From: Hanleya hanleyi
Taxonomy: Eukaryota > Mollusca > Polyplacophora > Lepidopleurida > Hanleyidae
Length of the DNA stretch: 64,000 nucleotides
Direction: 5' to 3'
Assembly: GCA_036873755.1 (NCBI GenBank)
Contig: JAVTVY010008113.1
Location: forward strand, 1-64,000
Positions 1-10,330 of the stretch are shown piece after piece; the stretch's first letter is position 1, and each line of letters begins with the position of its first letter. The translations under genes were made by a program, and so were the position numbers. Below the pieces are notes generated by a model. The model made no database searches, was not told where the DNA came from, and saw nothing but the letters and a program-made list of their open reading frames with translations.

Positions 1-175
1 GTATGTGTGTGATCGAGCTTGTGTGTGTGTTAGCGTTGGTGCGTGTGTGTATGTGTGCGTGTGTGTGCGTGTGTGTGCGCGTGTATGCGTACGTGTGTGT
101 GTGTGTGTGTGTGTGCGTGCGTGTGTGTTGGTGTGCGAGTGTGTGTGAGCCGTTCTTTTCTGTCGATGTAAGACC
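1..175. repeat. Left arm of inverted repeat, GT-rich
   Basis: A (GT)n-rich tract followed by a short unique piece. The reverse complement of about 2970-3166 matches it in order, including the GTGTGATCG...TTAGCG block at the outer end and TTCTTTTCTGTCGATGTAA at the inner end. It is one arm of an inverted repeat around the 0.18-2.97 kb Polinton core. Further extension lies outside the window. Confidence 0.75.
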
Positions 176-181
176 GAGCTG

Positions 182-682
182 TCATTGCCACAGCGTCAGG
201 GTCAATAGGGCAAAGAGCATTGTGAGGCCAACGAGCCGTCGCTGGTTCTGGGGTGAGCTCTCATGGTTCAAGTTGCCACATGAACAGGTACAATAAAAGC
301 GTACGTGAGATACAACACATATCACGAATCGTTAGATTCTTGGTATGTGCTTTAGAATAGGTTAACCAGAACACTATACTGTGAAATCATGTGGCTCTGT
401 CAGTATGTCGACACCTCTTCCCACTTCCCTTATATGCGTTGTAATAGCCCTGGCATCAATGATGGCTGTCATAGTCCATTAGTGGTGGGTGATAGCACAC
501 CTCTGCATCGAGTCGACTCTGCCGAGGATCGCTTCTGTGAACTCTTCCAGGATTTGGCGTGGCCCCTCGTTGATGTCACCATCTCCAAACATGGACCGAA
601 CCACTGCTCGATAACCCGTGAGTGAATTAACCACGGTCGCATGCCCTAAAATGCGAATCGCATAGAGATGGGTCTCCATCAT
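182..682 (-). pseudogene. Small tail-anchored Polinton protein, broken copy
   Basis: This is a damaged copy of the 108-residue protein encoded at 38499-38825. The N-terminal part (MMETHLYAIRILGHATVV..., 682 to about 480) and the hydrophobic C-terminal tail (FALLTLTLWQ, stop at 182-184) are both recognisable. Two lesions are visible. A TAC codon has become TAA at about 479. A 178-bp Penelope-like fragment (268-445) separates the middle from the C-terminal membrane anchor. The promoter (TATAAAA at 728-734) is retained and matches that of the intact copy. The function is not known to me. The predicted form is a soluble helical domain plus a C-terminal membrane anchor. Confidence 0.7.
268..445 (+). 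mobile_element. 5'-truncated Penelope-like element 3' end inserted in a gene
   Basis: A 178-bp segment absent from the intact gene copy at 38.5-38.8 kb. Near-identical sequence occurs at 45500-45665 and 45985-46168, and a diverged relative lies in the 3' region of the Penelope-like element after 19774. It contains the GAACAG...AAAGCG...TGAGATACA block and ends in GTTGTAAT, like the element end at 20174 (CTTGTAAT). I read it as a severely 5'-truncated retro-insertion. Confidence 0.6.
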
Positions 683-727
683 GGCTCTGCAACAGTAGGA
701 ATGGAGTGTGGGGTCCAGACGGACGTG

Positions 728-734
728 TTTTATA
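728..734 (-). promoter_or_regulatory. TATA box of the tail-anchored protein gene, copy 1
   Basis: On the minus strand TATAAAA lies about 45 bp upstream of the ATG at 682, with CCATTCCTAC between them. The same arrangement is conserved in the intact copy (38873-38879). Confidence 0.55.
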
Positions 735-1159
735 GACGATGATACACGTGGCTCCTGCGCCTATACGTAGCGCTACGGGTGTAGTCTGAATTGTCACGAC
801 TACAGAGGAATCTAGTGACGCCCGCCAATGCCCGTTTCAATGTCTTAACGCCCTATCCTAACGCCCGAACGCTCATAGACCGGTCAATCTGCGGTCTGGG
901 GAAGTAAGGTCATATGCAAATTTGAATACGTGCCGTTTCGGCACTTGAGCCATTTCCGTGAACCGGTTAACTACGGTATACAAAAGAACCAAAATCACAT
1001 TGTTGTAGGAAAAAAAGATTTTATTTTATAGCACAGAACACAACATATATACATACAACAGTTATTTCCCCCTTATTATAATATCAACGACAGAATTCCA
1101 GTGCAATATCTGCAGCGTAAGTCCACCTCTACTTTAGCATTGATCAGATGTCGTCGTTG
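735..1159. other. Spacer between tail-anchored gene and PolB fragment
   Basis: No gene seen. It contains repeated AACGCCC words. A segment at about 905-985 (ACGTGCC...GGTTAACTA.GGTATACAAA) recurs at 41695-41765. A minus-strand AATAAA-type signal lies at 1018-1028, which would suit the 3' end of the PolB-like gene to its right. Confidence 0.45.
1018..1028 (-). terminator. Candidate polyadenylation signal
   Basis: The plus strand reads ATTTTATTTTA, giving AATAAA on the minus strand. It lies downstream of the minus-strand PolB fragment at 1160-1536 and upstream of the tail-anchored gene. No experimental support. Confidence 0.3.
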
Positions 1160-1536
1160 GCCCCCATATTTGGTCACGAAAAAGATTACATTGTTCATCA
1201 TCTCCACCTGTCATTTGGTGTTGGGGCGCTGTTCATTGGCCCATTCTAAGGCTTTCAAACTCTCCAGTTGGGTCAGGGCCGTCTGCAAGGACGCACGATC
1301 GGTGATGGTGAAAGGATGGTCGTACACTGGGTTGTTGGCACTGGAATAGAAGTAGTGCAATTGCCCCGTCATCTTATGGCATACGATGTACCCAAATGCT
1401 ACATTTAATTTGAAGGCCGTAGGTTGGTCGTTGAAGATGGCTTCCACGTATCTGCGTAGATGGGCGAGGTCAGTCAGTCGGAAATTGTACAAGTCCAATA
1501 TAGGGCGATGACGGTGAAAACAGTGCGGACCAATGG
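1160..1536 (-). pseudogene. Polinton PolB-like protein, fragment following the zinc fingers
   Basis: A conserved reading runs from about 1530 leftwards: HCFHRHRPILDL, then a region with FKLNVAFGYIV, then YFYSSANN, then ANEQRPNTK. A TGA sits where relatives would have Trp. The frame then stays open through MMNNVIFFVTK to about 1160. From family knowledge this block precedes the catalytic part of the protein-primed type B DNA polymerase in animal Polintons. No exonuclease or polymerase motifs remain here. Its upstream half lies inverted at 2207-2971. Both halves contain the HCFHRHRP segment, so the gene was broken by an inversion with a duplicated edge. The PolB assignment is from memory of the family and is tentative. 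Confidence 0.55.
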
Positions 1537-1545
1537 CACCAGCAA

Positions 1546-2035
1546 CCTGGTGTACCCTATACCCTATGCCCGAAAAAGACATCACCACCACCACAACCAC
1601 CACCACCGGGCGTTGACGCCCGTTAACGCCCGGTGGTGGCGGTAGCTCGCGTGGGGCGAAGCTCTTGAATCGGAGCTCTTGGAGTCTGAACTTGAAGTCT
1701 GTGCTTGGAGCTTTTGGAGCTCGGAATTGACGTCGTCGTACGCATGCGCACGTACCTGTGGTGGACCCTGTACCTTATACCCCGAAGGGTATAGGGTACA
1801 CCATGGTTCGGGTGCACCAGAGGAGCATGCGCCTGCGTACGGTGACACTACCGAGCTCTGCGCTCCAAGAGGTCCAAGCGCAGACTCAAGGCTCAGACTC
1901 CAAGAGCTCTAAGAGCTCCGATTCAAAAGCTCTACCACCACCACCGGGCGTTAACGGGCGTCAACGCCCTGTGGTGGTTGTGATGGTGGTGGTATCCGTA
2001 GAGTATATGGTACACCAGGGTGCGGGTGCACCAGG
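1546..2035. repeat. Foldback (hairpin) repeat with GTTAACG/GAGCTC modules
   Basis: A near-palindrome centred at about 1785-1795. ACCACCACCGGGCGTT...GCCCGGTGGTGG at 1590-1640 pairs with 1935-1990, and CCTGGTGTACCCTAT at 1556-1570 pairs with GTACACCAGGG near 2011-2021. The loop side is rich in GAGCTC words. A relative of the inner part occurs at 52550-52760. It sits exactly between the two opposed halves of the PolB-like gene, so it marks the inversion edge. Confidence 0.65.
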
Positions 2036-2153
2036 TGTGTGTGTGCCTGTGCGCGTATGTGAGTGTATGTGAGTGTATGAGCTCAGAGCTCTTAAAGTAT
2101 GTTTCCACCAGATTGAACCGGTTGTGCTAAAAATAGATCACCAGCTAGCGTGC

Positions 2154-2160
2154 TATAAAA
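2154..2160 (+). promoter_or_regulatory. TATA box of zinc-finger/PolB-like gene
   Basis: TATAAAAGGG lies about 50 bp upstream of the ATG at 2207. TTTCATCAGACAGTC follows 20-30 bp downstream as a plausible initiator. The layout is shared with other Polinton genes in the window. Confidence 0.5.
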
Positions 2161-2206
2161 GGGAAGCGGCCTGGCCGTTTCATCAGACAGTCTATCAAGC
2201 ACCAAG

Positions 2207-2971
2207 ATGTTCACTTTTACTACGTGCTCGAATTCATTCACTCGTCTGCACGACTTGCGCCGCCATGAGGCTACCAAGCACGACGGTACCGCTCAGCATA
2301 GCTGTACGATATGTACACAGTCGTTTCATCGCCCGGATCATTTACGTCGTCACACTTGCACGCCATGAAGTATCCAAATATACACGCGAAGAGTGTGGTC
2401 AACTCTTCAAACGCCCCAGTCAATTGAGACGTCACCACAGTGTCACACACGGATCAGGCTCGCCACTCTCCAGGCCGGATATTTCCGTTCCCATGGAAAT
2501 ACATCCTCGAATTGAAGAACCCATGGAGGTCGATCTGCCGCCCCGAAATGAAGAGCCGATGGAGATTGATCCCATGCAGTGTCGAGGAGCCCTTCCAGCT
2601 TCCTTCCTTACCCTACATCTTCGAATGAAAGAACCCATGGAGGTCGACCCACCGCCCCGAATTGAAGAGCCGATGGAGATTGATCTCAGTGTCGAGGAGA
2701 TGAAGCGTACGGCGACACCACCTACCCACGCTTGCCGAGCAACGAACCCATGCCCAGCCCGCCTATACCAACAGTCGCGGAGGATCTGGATGCCCAGCCG
2801 GACCCCGACGATACGGTTCCTAGTCATACGCCTGACGACATCGAACATTTTCTGGACGAATCCGCAAATGTTCCTATTGATCTCTTACCCGAAGATCATC
2901 CAATGAGTGACATCGACCGGTGTCATTGGTCCATGATACGCCACTGTTTCCACCGTCATCGCCCTGTATTA
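2207..2971 (+). pseudogene. Polinton C2H2 zinc-finger / PolB N-terminal half, frameshifted
   Basis: The ATG at 2207 opens a frame with C2H2-type fingers. The first has lost a Cys; the second (CTICTQSFHRPDHLRRH) looks intact. A frameshift near 2370 leads to a third finger (ECGQLFKRPSQLRRH, first Cys replaced by Arg). Acidic repeats of the type EEPMEVD/EEPMEID follow, to about 2700. A second frameshift leads to an Asp/Pro-rich stretch ending in HCFHRHRPVLDL at about 2970. From family knowledge, zinc fingers at the N-terminus of animal Polinton polymerases are common. The continuation is found inverted at 1536-1160. No polymerase core is present, so the gene is dead. Confidence 0.55.
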
Positions 2972-3180
2972 GACCTGGTTTTACATCGACAGAAAAGAAC
3001 GGCTCTTCAGAGCCTCCATGTCTTCCAAAAGAGAAACGGCTAAGCACAATGTTCACACACACACGCACACACACACTCACACGCACACGCACGCACACAC
3101 GCGCGCACACACACGCACACTCACGCACACACGCTAACACACATAAGCGCGATCACACACATACACAGACACACACACGC
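2970..3180. repeat. Right arm of inverted repeat with (CA)n microsatellite
   Basis: 2970-3166 is the reverse complement of 1-175. 3047-3180 is a CA/CG dinucleotide microsatellite. It marks the passage from the Polinton core into the CRE-rich TIR-like tract. Confidence 0.75.
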
Positions 3181-4200
3181 GCGCAGGCACTCGCTCACTC
3201 ACCATCGTTAGTGCGTCCATGCGTTAAAACGGGACTTGGGCACGCCTCATGGGCCATTTGGACCACGGATGGTCCATCTCTACGCAAACGCCTTCCTTCA
3301 CGCCCCCAAAATGCCCACTTTGGCTACTATTCCTACTGATGACATCACCAATGACGCCACAGATGACGTGGACATCCGTCAGGTCGTGTTCTACACACCG
3401 AGGACTTCACAATGGCAATGACAAGGACCCCACATAACGCATTCGGACCAAGGATGGCCCTTCAATCGCTCAAACACACCCCCATGCACACCCTAAATGA
3501 AATCTTTCGTAAATACTGCCCAACTGCGCATGCGTAGCACGATACGACTACCAACAAACACCATACCATTCGTCGTTTACATGCACGAGAGCTGCACTAT
3601 GATACCTCATACGGCCTTCTACCCCGAACACCTTCCTTCACACCCTCAAAATGCCTACTTTAGTTACTACTCCTACTGATGGCGTCACCGATGACGTCAG
3701 AGATGACGTTGACATGCATCAATTCGCGGTCTAAAGCCCGAGGGCTACAAGATGACACCCCACACGACGCATTCGGACCAAGGATGGTCCATCTCTACAC
3801 CAAATACTTTCCCTCACTCCCCAAAATGCCCACTTTCGCTACTACTCGTGCTGATGACGTAACATATAATCTAGATATACCTCAAATCGCGGTCTACACA
3901 CCGAAAGCTTCCCTTTGACACCCCACACGACGTATTCGGACCACGGATGGTTCATTTCTACACCAAATACCTTCCTTCACTTCCCCAAAATTCCCACTGT
4001 CGCTAATACTCGTACTGATGACGTCAACGATGACGTCAAAGATGCTGTGGACATCCCTCAAATCGGGTCAACCCCCTGAGAGGTACAAAATGACACCACA
4101 CACGACACATTCGGACAGAGGATGATCCATCCCTACCCCGAATACACCCCACGCACCCCAAAATGACCACTTTACTTACTACACCCAACTGCGCATGCGC
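3181..4200. repeat. CRE-rich dispersed repeat (TIR-like module), divergent units
   Basis: No gene. Units begin with a 'GACGCATTCGGACCAAGGATGG'-like block, followed by CCCAAAATGCCCACTTT..CTACT, and then two or three TGACGTCA or TGACGTCA-like sites about 12-15 bp apart (perfect at 3692-3699, 4019-4026 and 4031-4038). The same module occurs reversed at 21090-21800, and again at 25690-26290, 51550-53760 and 54900-59100. Confidence 0.7.
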
Positions 4201-5251
4201 AGATTGATCCCTCCCATCCCAGACCCCTCAACAGCTCGAGACGAAGAAAACAAGATCCCACAACCCATATCGCAAATGTCTAGGAGAGGGTTTCCCAGTG
4301 GGACCCATATTGTTCACTGAGCCAGTATGGCCTATATCCAGACCTAACCGGTACCTGGATTTTCTCAAAAAATGTCACCGCTTAGCTTCAAGACCTCTCC
4401 CATTGTGTTCTACAGCTCGAGATGAGAAAAACAAGATCCCACAACCCATACCGCAAATGTCTAGGAGAGGGTTTCCCAGTGGGACCCATATTGTTCACTG
4501 AGCCAGTATGGGCATATATCCAGACCAACCCGGTACCTGGAAAAATATTTCACCGCTCAGCTCTCCATCGTGGTCTACAGCTCGAGTCGAGAAGACCCCA
4601 CAACCCATACCGCAAATGACTAGGAGTGGGTTTCTCAGTGTGGACCTTTCCACTAAGACAGTATGGGCCCATCCAGGCCTACCTGCATTTTCAAAAAAGT
4701 TCACCGCTTAGCTCGGAGACCCGTCCCATCGTGTTCTATAGCTCGAGACGAGAACAACAAGACCCAACAACCATGTCTAGGAGTGTGTTTCCCAGTGGGA
4801 CCTATCCACTGAGCCAGTATGGGCCTATATCCAGGCCTATCTGGACTTCACCGCTTAGCTTCAAGACCCCTCCCATTGTGTTCTACACAATGTCTAAGAG
4901 CGGGTTTCCCAGTATAGACCTACCCACTGAGCCAGTATGGGTGTATATGCAGACCTACCCGGTACCTGGACATTTAAAAAAATTGCTCCGCTCAGCTTCA
5001 AGGCCCCTCCCATTGTGTTCTACAGCTCGAGACGAGAAAAACAAGTTCCCACAAATGTTCAGGGGAGGGTTTCATATTGTCCACTGAGCCAGTGGGCCTA
5101 TCCAGGCCTACCTGTACTTTTCAAAAAATATCACCGCTGTACTTGGAGACCCCTACCGTGTTCCATAGCTCGGGACGAGAAAAACAAGACCCCACAACCC
5201 ATACCGCAAATGTTTAGGAGTGGGTTTCCCAGTGGGGCCCACATTGTCCAC
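4201..5251. repeat. Tandem array, 'AGCCAGTATGGG...ACCGCTTAGCTTC' units
   Basis: About six imperfect units of 110-190 bp. Each contains CACTGAGCCAGTATGGGC, a TACCCGGTACCTGG block, TCACCGCTTAGCT, CCTCCCATTGTGTTCTAC and CGAGACGAGAAAAACAAG. Homologous units lie at 26325-27010 (four) and 20770-21090 (about one and a half, reversed), so unit number varies freely between element copies. No coding capacity seen. Confidence 0.7.
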
Positions 5252-6703
5252 TGAGTCACGATGGTCTGTATCTGTAGGGTTTCTTCGCACCTCCTGTGGC
5301 TAGGACACTCTTCTTTTTGACCTTACGTGGCGCCATGCCGCTGATGTAGCTACAAGGGGTCTGCTTGATAGGCACCATTTTGTGGGGTGAAATTGGCAGC
5401 CAGGTTTATAAAGCCAGGAGTAGTGAATTTTGATTGGCTACTTAAACTATGGTCGGCTATTTGTTTGGTTAAAATTCTAACGATTTCATTGGTTAAAATA
5501 CAGCACGCTGATTGGTCAATTTGAGTCCACTCTCCAACGTCCATGTTATGCAAGAATCCCTCATTTTGACCCCAAAAATGTGACCACCGGAGAGTGCCGG
5601 AAATTACCGGACATGACCGGGAGAGACGTCATCCGTGAGTGAATTAGGGATTGGCTACTAAAAAAACCTTGGCTATTCGATTGGATGAAAATTCTAATGA
5701 GTTCATTGGTTAAAATCATTGAATTGACAAGGGACTACATTCTGTGCGCGGAAGCTTCTTCCCGGTCGCATACCCGCCGACCGCATCACAGAGGTCAAGT
5801 TCATTATAGTTGCGGCAGAGGTCTGCGCAGGTCACGTGGTTGCCATGGTGACGTCACTTCCAGTCACGTAACCTGTTGGGGGATGTATTCCTTCGCGGTG
5901 ATGCGGTCTGGTGGTGATGCGGTCGCGAGAAAAACCTCCGCGGAGAGAAAGTAGTCACAAATACGCGTGGAGCCGGGAGAAATTTTCGACAATCTTTGGC
6001 AATCTCCGGGACATTTTGGGGCGAGAGGGGCCCCTAGTGGACCGATTGGGTCGAGTAAGGTGTCAAAGTGAAGCGTTCTTCCAGGGCGATCAAGTCATGG
6101 GTGGGTGCATGTAAAATGAGGAATTGTCATGAAAATATAAAAAGCGGAGCACGAACTTTACCCCTACAATATGGGAAACCCCCATCAACGATGTCCAAAA
6201 GAGCTAATATCGATCTCCGGCATATCGCGGCCTGCTGAGAGAGGTAGGGTGGAATAATGGGTGCATGTAAAATTGGGATTTGTCTCGAAAATATAAAAAG
6301 CGGAACACGGACTTTACCCTTACAATAGGGGAAAACTCCTATCAACCATGTCCAAAAGGGCTAATATCGGTCTCCGTCTTATCGGGGTCTGCTGAGAGAG
6401 GTAGGGTGGGGGAGTGGGTGCATGTAAATTGAGGATTTGTCCCCGAAAATATCAAAAGCGGAACACGGACTTTACCCATACAATAGGGAAAACCCCTCTC
6501 AACCATGTCCAAAAGGGCTAATATCGGTCTCCGGCTTATCGGGGCCTGCTGAGAGAGATAGGGTGGGTGCATGTAAAATTAAGATTTGTCCCGAAAATAT
6601 AAAAGCGGAACAAGAACTCAACCCTATCAACCATGTTCAAAAGGACAACACTATATTAGTGCGAAAATCGGAGTCCAGGCGTCGCGTTCGGTGAAATCCA
6701 CAC
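5252..6703. repeat. 1452-bp tandem duplication, copy 1
   Basis: Almost identical to the sequence starting at 6704. The few differences include GCACCTCC/GCATCTCC and GAGTAAGG/GAGTGAGG. It contains a CCAAT/ATTGG cluster (about 5430-5710), CCGCGG-flanked GC-rich sequence and four 155-bp units. No gene: the open frames lie on both strands and are copied passively. Confidence 0.85.
5430..5715. promoter_or_regulatory. CCAAT-box (ATTGG) cluster
   Basis: ATTGG occurs at least six times, as GATTGGCTAC, CATTGGTTAAAA and GATTGGTCAA. It is duplicated at 6882-7167. Comparable clusters are at 27268-27318 and 32375-32505. The spacing suggests NF-Y type sites. This is inference only. Confidence 0.4.
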
Positions 6704-8640
6704 TGAGTCACGATGGTCTGTATCTGTAGGGTTTCTTCGCATCTCCTGTGGCTAGGACACTCTTCTTTTTGACCTTACGTGGCGCCATGCCGCTGATGTA
6801 GCTACAAGGGGTCTGCTTGATAGGCACCATTTTGTGGGGTGAAATTGGCAGCCAGGTTTATAAAGCCAGGAGTAGTGAATTTTGATTGGCTACTTAAACT
6901 ATGGTCGGCTATTTGTTTGGTTAAAATTCTAACGATTTCATTGGTTAAAATACAGCACGCTGATTGGTCAATTTGAGTCCACTCTCCAACGTCCATGTTA
7001 TGCAAGAATCCCTCATTTTGACCCCAAAAATGTGACCACCGGAGAGTGCCGGAAATTACCGGACATGACCGGGAGAGACGTCATCCGTGAGTGAATTAGG
7101 GATTGGCTACTAAAAAAACCTTGGCTATTCGATTGGATGAAAATTCTAATGAGTTCATTGGTTAAAATCATTGAATTGACAAGGGACTACATTCTGTGCG
7201 CGGAAGCTTCTTCCCGGTCGCATACCCGCCGACCGCATCACAGAGGTCAAGTTCATTATAGTTGCGGCAGAGGTCTGCGCAGGTCACGTGGTTGCCATGG
7301 TGACGTCACTTCCAGTCACGTAACCTGTTGGGGGATGTATTCCTTCGCGGTGATGCGGTCTGGTGGTGATGCGGTCGCGAGAAAAACCTCCGCGGAGAGA
7401 AAGTAGTCACAAATACGCGTGGAGCCGGGAGAAATTTTCGACAATCTTTGGCAATCTCCGGGACATTTTGGGGCGAGAGGGGCCCCTAGTGGACCGATTG
7501 GGTCGAGTGAGGTGTCAAAGTGAAGCGTTCTTCCAGGGCGATCAAGTCATGGGTGGGTGCATGTAAAATGAGGAATTGTCATGAAAATATAAAAAGCGGA
7601 GCACGAACTTTACCCCTACAATATGGGAAACCCCCATCAACGATGTCCAAAAGAGCTAATATCGATCTCCGGCATATCGCGGCCTGCTGAGAGAGGTAGG
7701 GTGGAATAATGGGTGCATGTAAAATTGGGATTTGTCTCGAAAATATAAAAAGCGGAACACGGACTTTACCCTTACAATAGGGGAAAACTCCTATCAACCA
7801 TGTCCAAAAGGGCTAATATCGGTCTCCGTCTTATCGGGGTCTGCTGAGAGAGGCAGGGTAGGGGAGTGGGTGTATGTAAATTGAGAATTTGTCCCAGAAA
7901 ATATAAAAAGCGGAACACGGACTTTACCCCTACAACAGAGGAAAACTCCTATCAACCATGTCCAAAAGGGCTAATATCGGTCTCCGGTTTACCGGGGCCT
8001 GCTGAGAGAGGTAGGGTGGGGGAGTGGGTGCATGTAAATTGAGGATTTGTCCCCGAAAATATCAAAAGCGGAACACGGACTTTACCCATACAATAGGGTA
8101 AACCCCTCTCAACCATTTCCAAAAGGGCTAATATCGGTCTCCGGCTTATCGGGGCCTGCTGAGAGAGATAGGGTGGGGGAGTGGGTGTATGTAAATTGAG
8201 AATTTGTCCCAGAAAATATAAAAAGCGGAACACGGATTTTACCCCTACAATAGGGGAAAACTCCTATCAACCTTGTCCAAAAGGGCTAATATCGGTCCCT
8301 GGCTTATCGGGGCCTGCTGAGAGAGGTAGGGTGGGGGAGTGGGTGCATGTAAATTGAGGATTTGTCCCCGAAAATATCAAAAGCGGAACACGGACTTTAC
8401 CCATACAATAGGGAAAACCCCTCTCAACCATGTCCAAAAGGGCTAATATCGGTCTCCGGCTTATCGGGGCCTGCTGAGAGAGATAGGGTGGGGGAGTGGG
8501 TGCATGTAAAATTAAGATTTGTCCCGAAAATATAAAAAGCGGAACAAGAACTAAACCCTATCAACCATGTTCAAAAGGACAACACTATATTAGTGCGAAA
8601 ATCGGAGTCCAGGCGTCGCGTTCGGTGAAATCCACACTCT
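6704..8640. repeat. 1452-bp tandem duplication, copy 2, with expanded 155-bp array
   Basis: Begins at CACTGAGTCACGATGG and matches copy 1 base for base over most of its length. It then carries seven rather than four 155-bp units (units start near 7560, 7713, 7867, 8027, 8184, 8339 and 8500). Each unit holds GTGCATGTAAA, AAAAGCGGAACACGGACTTTA, TCAACCATGTCCAAAAGGGC and CGGGGCCTGCTGAGAGAG. The same unit is present three times in each TIR of the 30-41 kb element. Confidence 0.85.
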
Positions 8641-10330
8641 AGGCCTTGCAGTTTTCAGTAGTTTTCCACTCCCGGTTGCACATGACAAGCCCTACTCCCT
8701 CACCCATTCTACCCTATGGAAAACCCTGGGTCCATGCGTCTCGTTTGATGAAATCCCCATGTATCTAGGCTCTCTGGTTGTCGGTACAGTTTTCCACATC
8801 CAGCTCTACTTCTCCTCCTCACACTACACGGTACTTTGGCGAAAGCCTTGTTCCAGGCGTCTCACTAGGTGAAATCTCCATGTGACTAGACCCCTGTGGT
8901 TCTCGATAAAATGCCCCATCCCCCTCCTCAATCTAAGCTAAGGCGGAAGCCTAGGTCCAGATGTCTCGTACGGTGAAATCCCCATGTCTCTAGGCCCCTA
9001 GTTCTCGGCACCGTGTTTCACTTTCGATTGCGCATGCGCAGACGTAACCCCTCGCCCTAAACTAATCTAGGACGAAAGCCTGGGTCCAGCATCTCATTCA
9101 GTGATTAGTCCATGTCTCTAGCCCGCTGATGCCAGGTGAAAGTTTGTTGTTTGCTTACCGACGGGCTGTGGTACTCCCCCGGTACTCTGGCTTCCTCCAC
9201 CAACCAAAGTGGCTGTCACCATATGAGTGAAATAACCTTGAGTGTGATATTGTCCCTCTTCTGTCTGCGTAAGCGCAGTCCTACTCCTCATCAGATACAA
9301 TCCTAACCTCCAGGCGTCTCGATCATTCGTTGAAATCCCCATGTCTCTGGGGCCCATGGTTTTCGGTACAGTTCTACTTCCAGTTGTGCATTGGAGCGAT
9401 ATGCAAGAGGTGGACGTCTGGTGACTAACACGCAACCATATGACCCTACAGGAAAGCATCCCTCGGCACCTAACATTCAGGCCCGAGAATACGGCGTACT
9501 CTCGGACGTAGCCTTAGTATCTCAGCTGGGCTTTTATAGCAGTGAAGTGTGAAGACTATGAAGTAGCCACACGGCCCCTAGCACCGGATTAAGCGGAATT
9601 AGATACGCTAGCTCGGGAGCTGGGATGACAGATCCGCTCAACCAACTCATCTGATGTTAATGGATGAGCATCGTGGATGTCTGGTGGAGTTAACGTCTCA
9701 ACATGCCCTACTTTCCCTCCCTATACTACAATGGGGCGAAAGCCTGGGTCCAAGCATCTCAATCGGTACAATGCCGATGTCTTTAGGCCCTCCGGTTCTC
9801 GATACAATTTCTACCTCCGGTTGGGCATGCGGTACCCTACTCCTCACGTCATCGTACTCCAGGTCGAAAACCTATCTCCAAGTATCGCCTTCGGTGAAAT
9901 CCTCAGGTCTGCAGGATCTCTGGTTCTTGGTACAGTTTTCCACTTCTGGCTGCTGACGCACAGCTAACTCCTCACCCCAGAACTACTCAGGGCAAAAGTC
10001 TAGGTCCAGATGTCTCATTTGGTCAAATCTACATGTCTCTAGGCCCTCTGGTTCTAGAGAAAAATGTTCCTCTTCTGATTGCGCATGCGCAGATCTATTT
10101 CCTCTCCCCACACTATCCTAGCTCGAAGCCAGAATTCAGACGTCTTCATCAGTGAAATCCCATGTATTTAGTCTCTTCCTGCCTGGGTCCAAGCATCTGT
10201 CTTTTTGGGTGGATTCATTACGAATCCGGGGCCATATTAGCTACTCAACCAGACATATTTGAACAAAAAGTATGAATGATAAATTATAAAAATGAAAACC
10301 TGCCTGGGTCCAAGCATCTGATTCGGTGAA
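8641..10330. repeat. Degenerate ~120-bp tandem array
   Basis: Repeated blocks: GGTCCAGAtGTCTC..GGTGAAATCCcCATGTCTCTAGGCCC, GGTTCTCGGTACAG, TTCCACTTCCGGTTGCGCATGCGCA, then CTCACCC. The related array at 41770-42900 is in reverse orientation. No coding potential. A short reversed match to the Penelope-like 3' region (GGATTAAGCGGAATTAGATAC) lies at about 9566-9600. Confidence 0.65.

Noticed and set aside
2073..2906. One long plus-strand open frame of 277 residues as a single gene
   Set aside because: The TATA box and first zinc finger lie in another frame starting at 2207. Only the third finger and the acidic repeats belong to this frame, and the ending is out of frame with the conserved HCFHRHRP segment.
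5350..5553. Open frames present twice (5350-5553 and 6802-7005, 5685-5954 and 7137-7406)
   Set aside because: Identical because the DNA is a recent tandem duplication. Not independent conservation, and no known motif.
9118..9459. Minus-strand 113-residue open frame
   Set aside because: Lies in the degenerate ~120-bp array and has no conserved counterpart in the reversed array at 41.8-42.9 kb.
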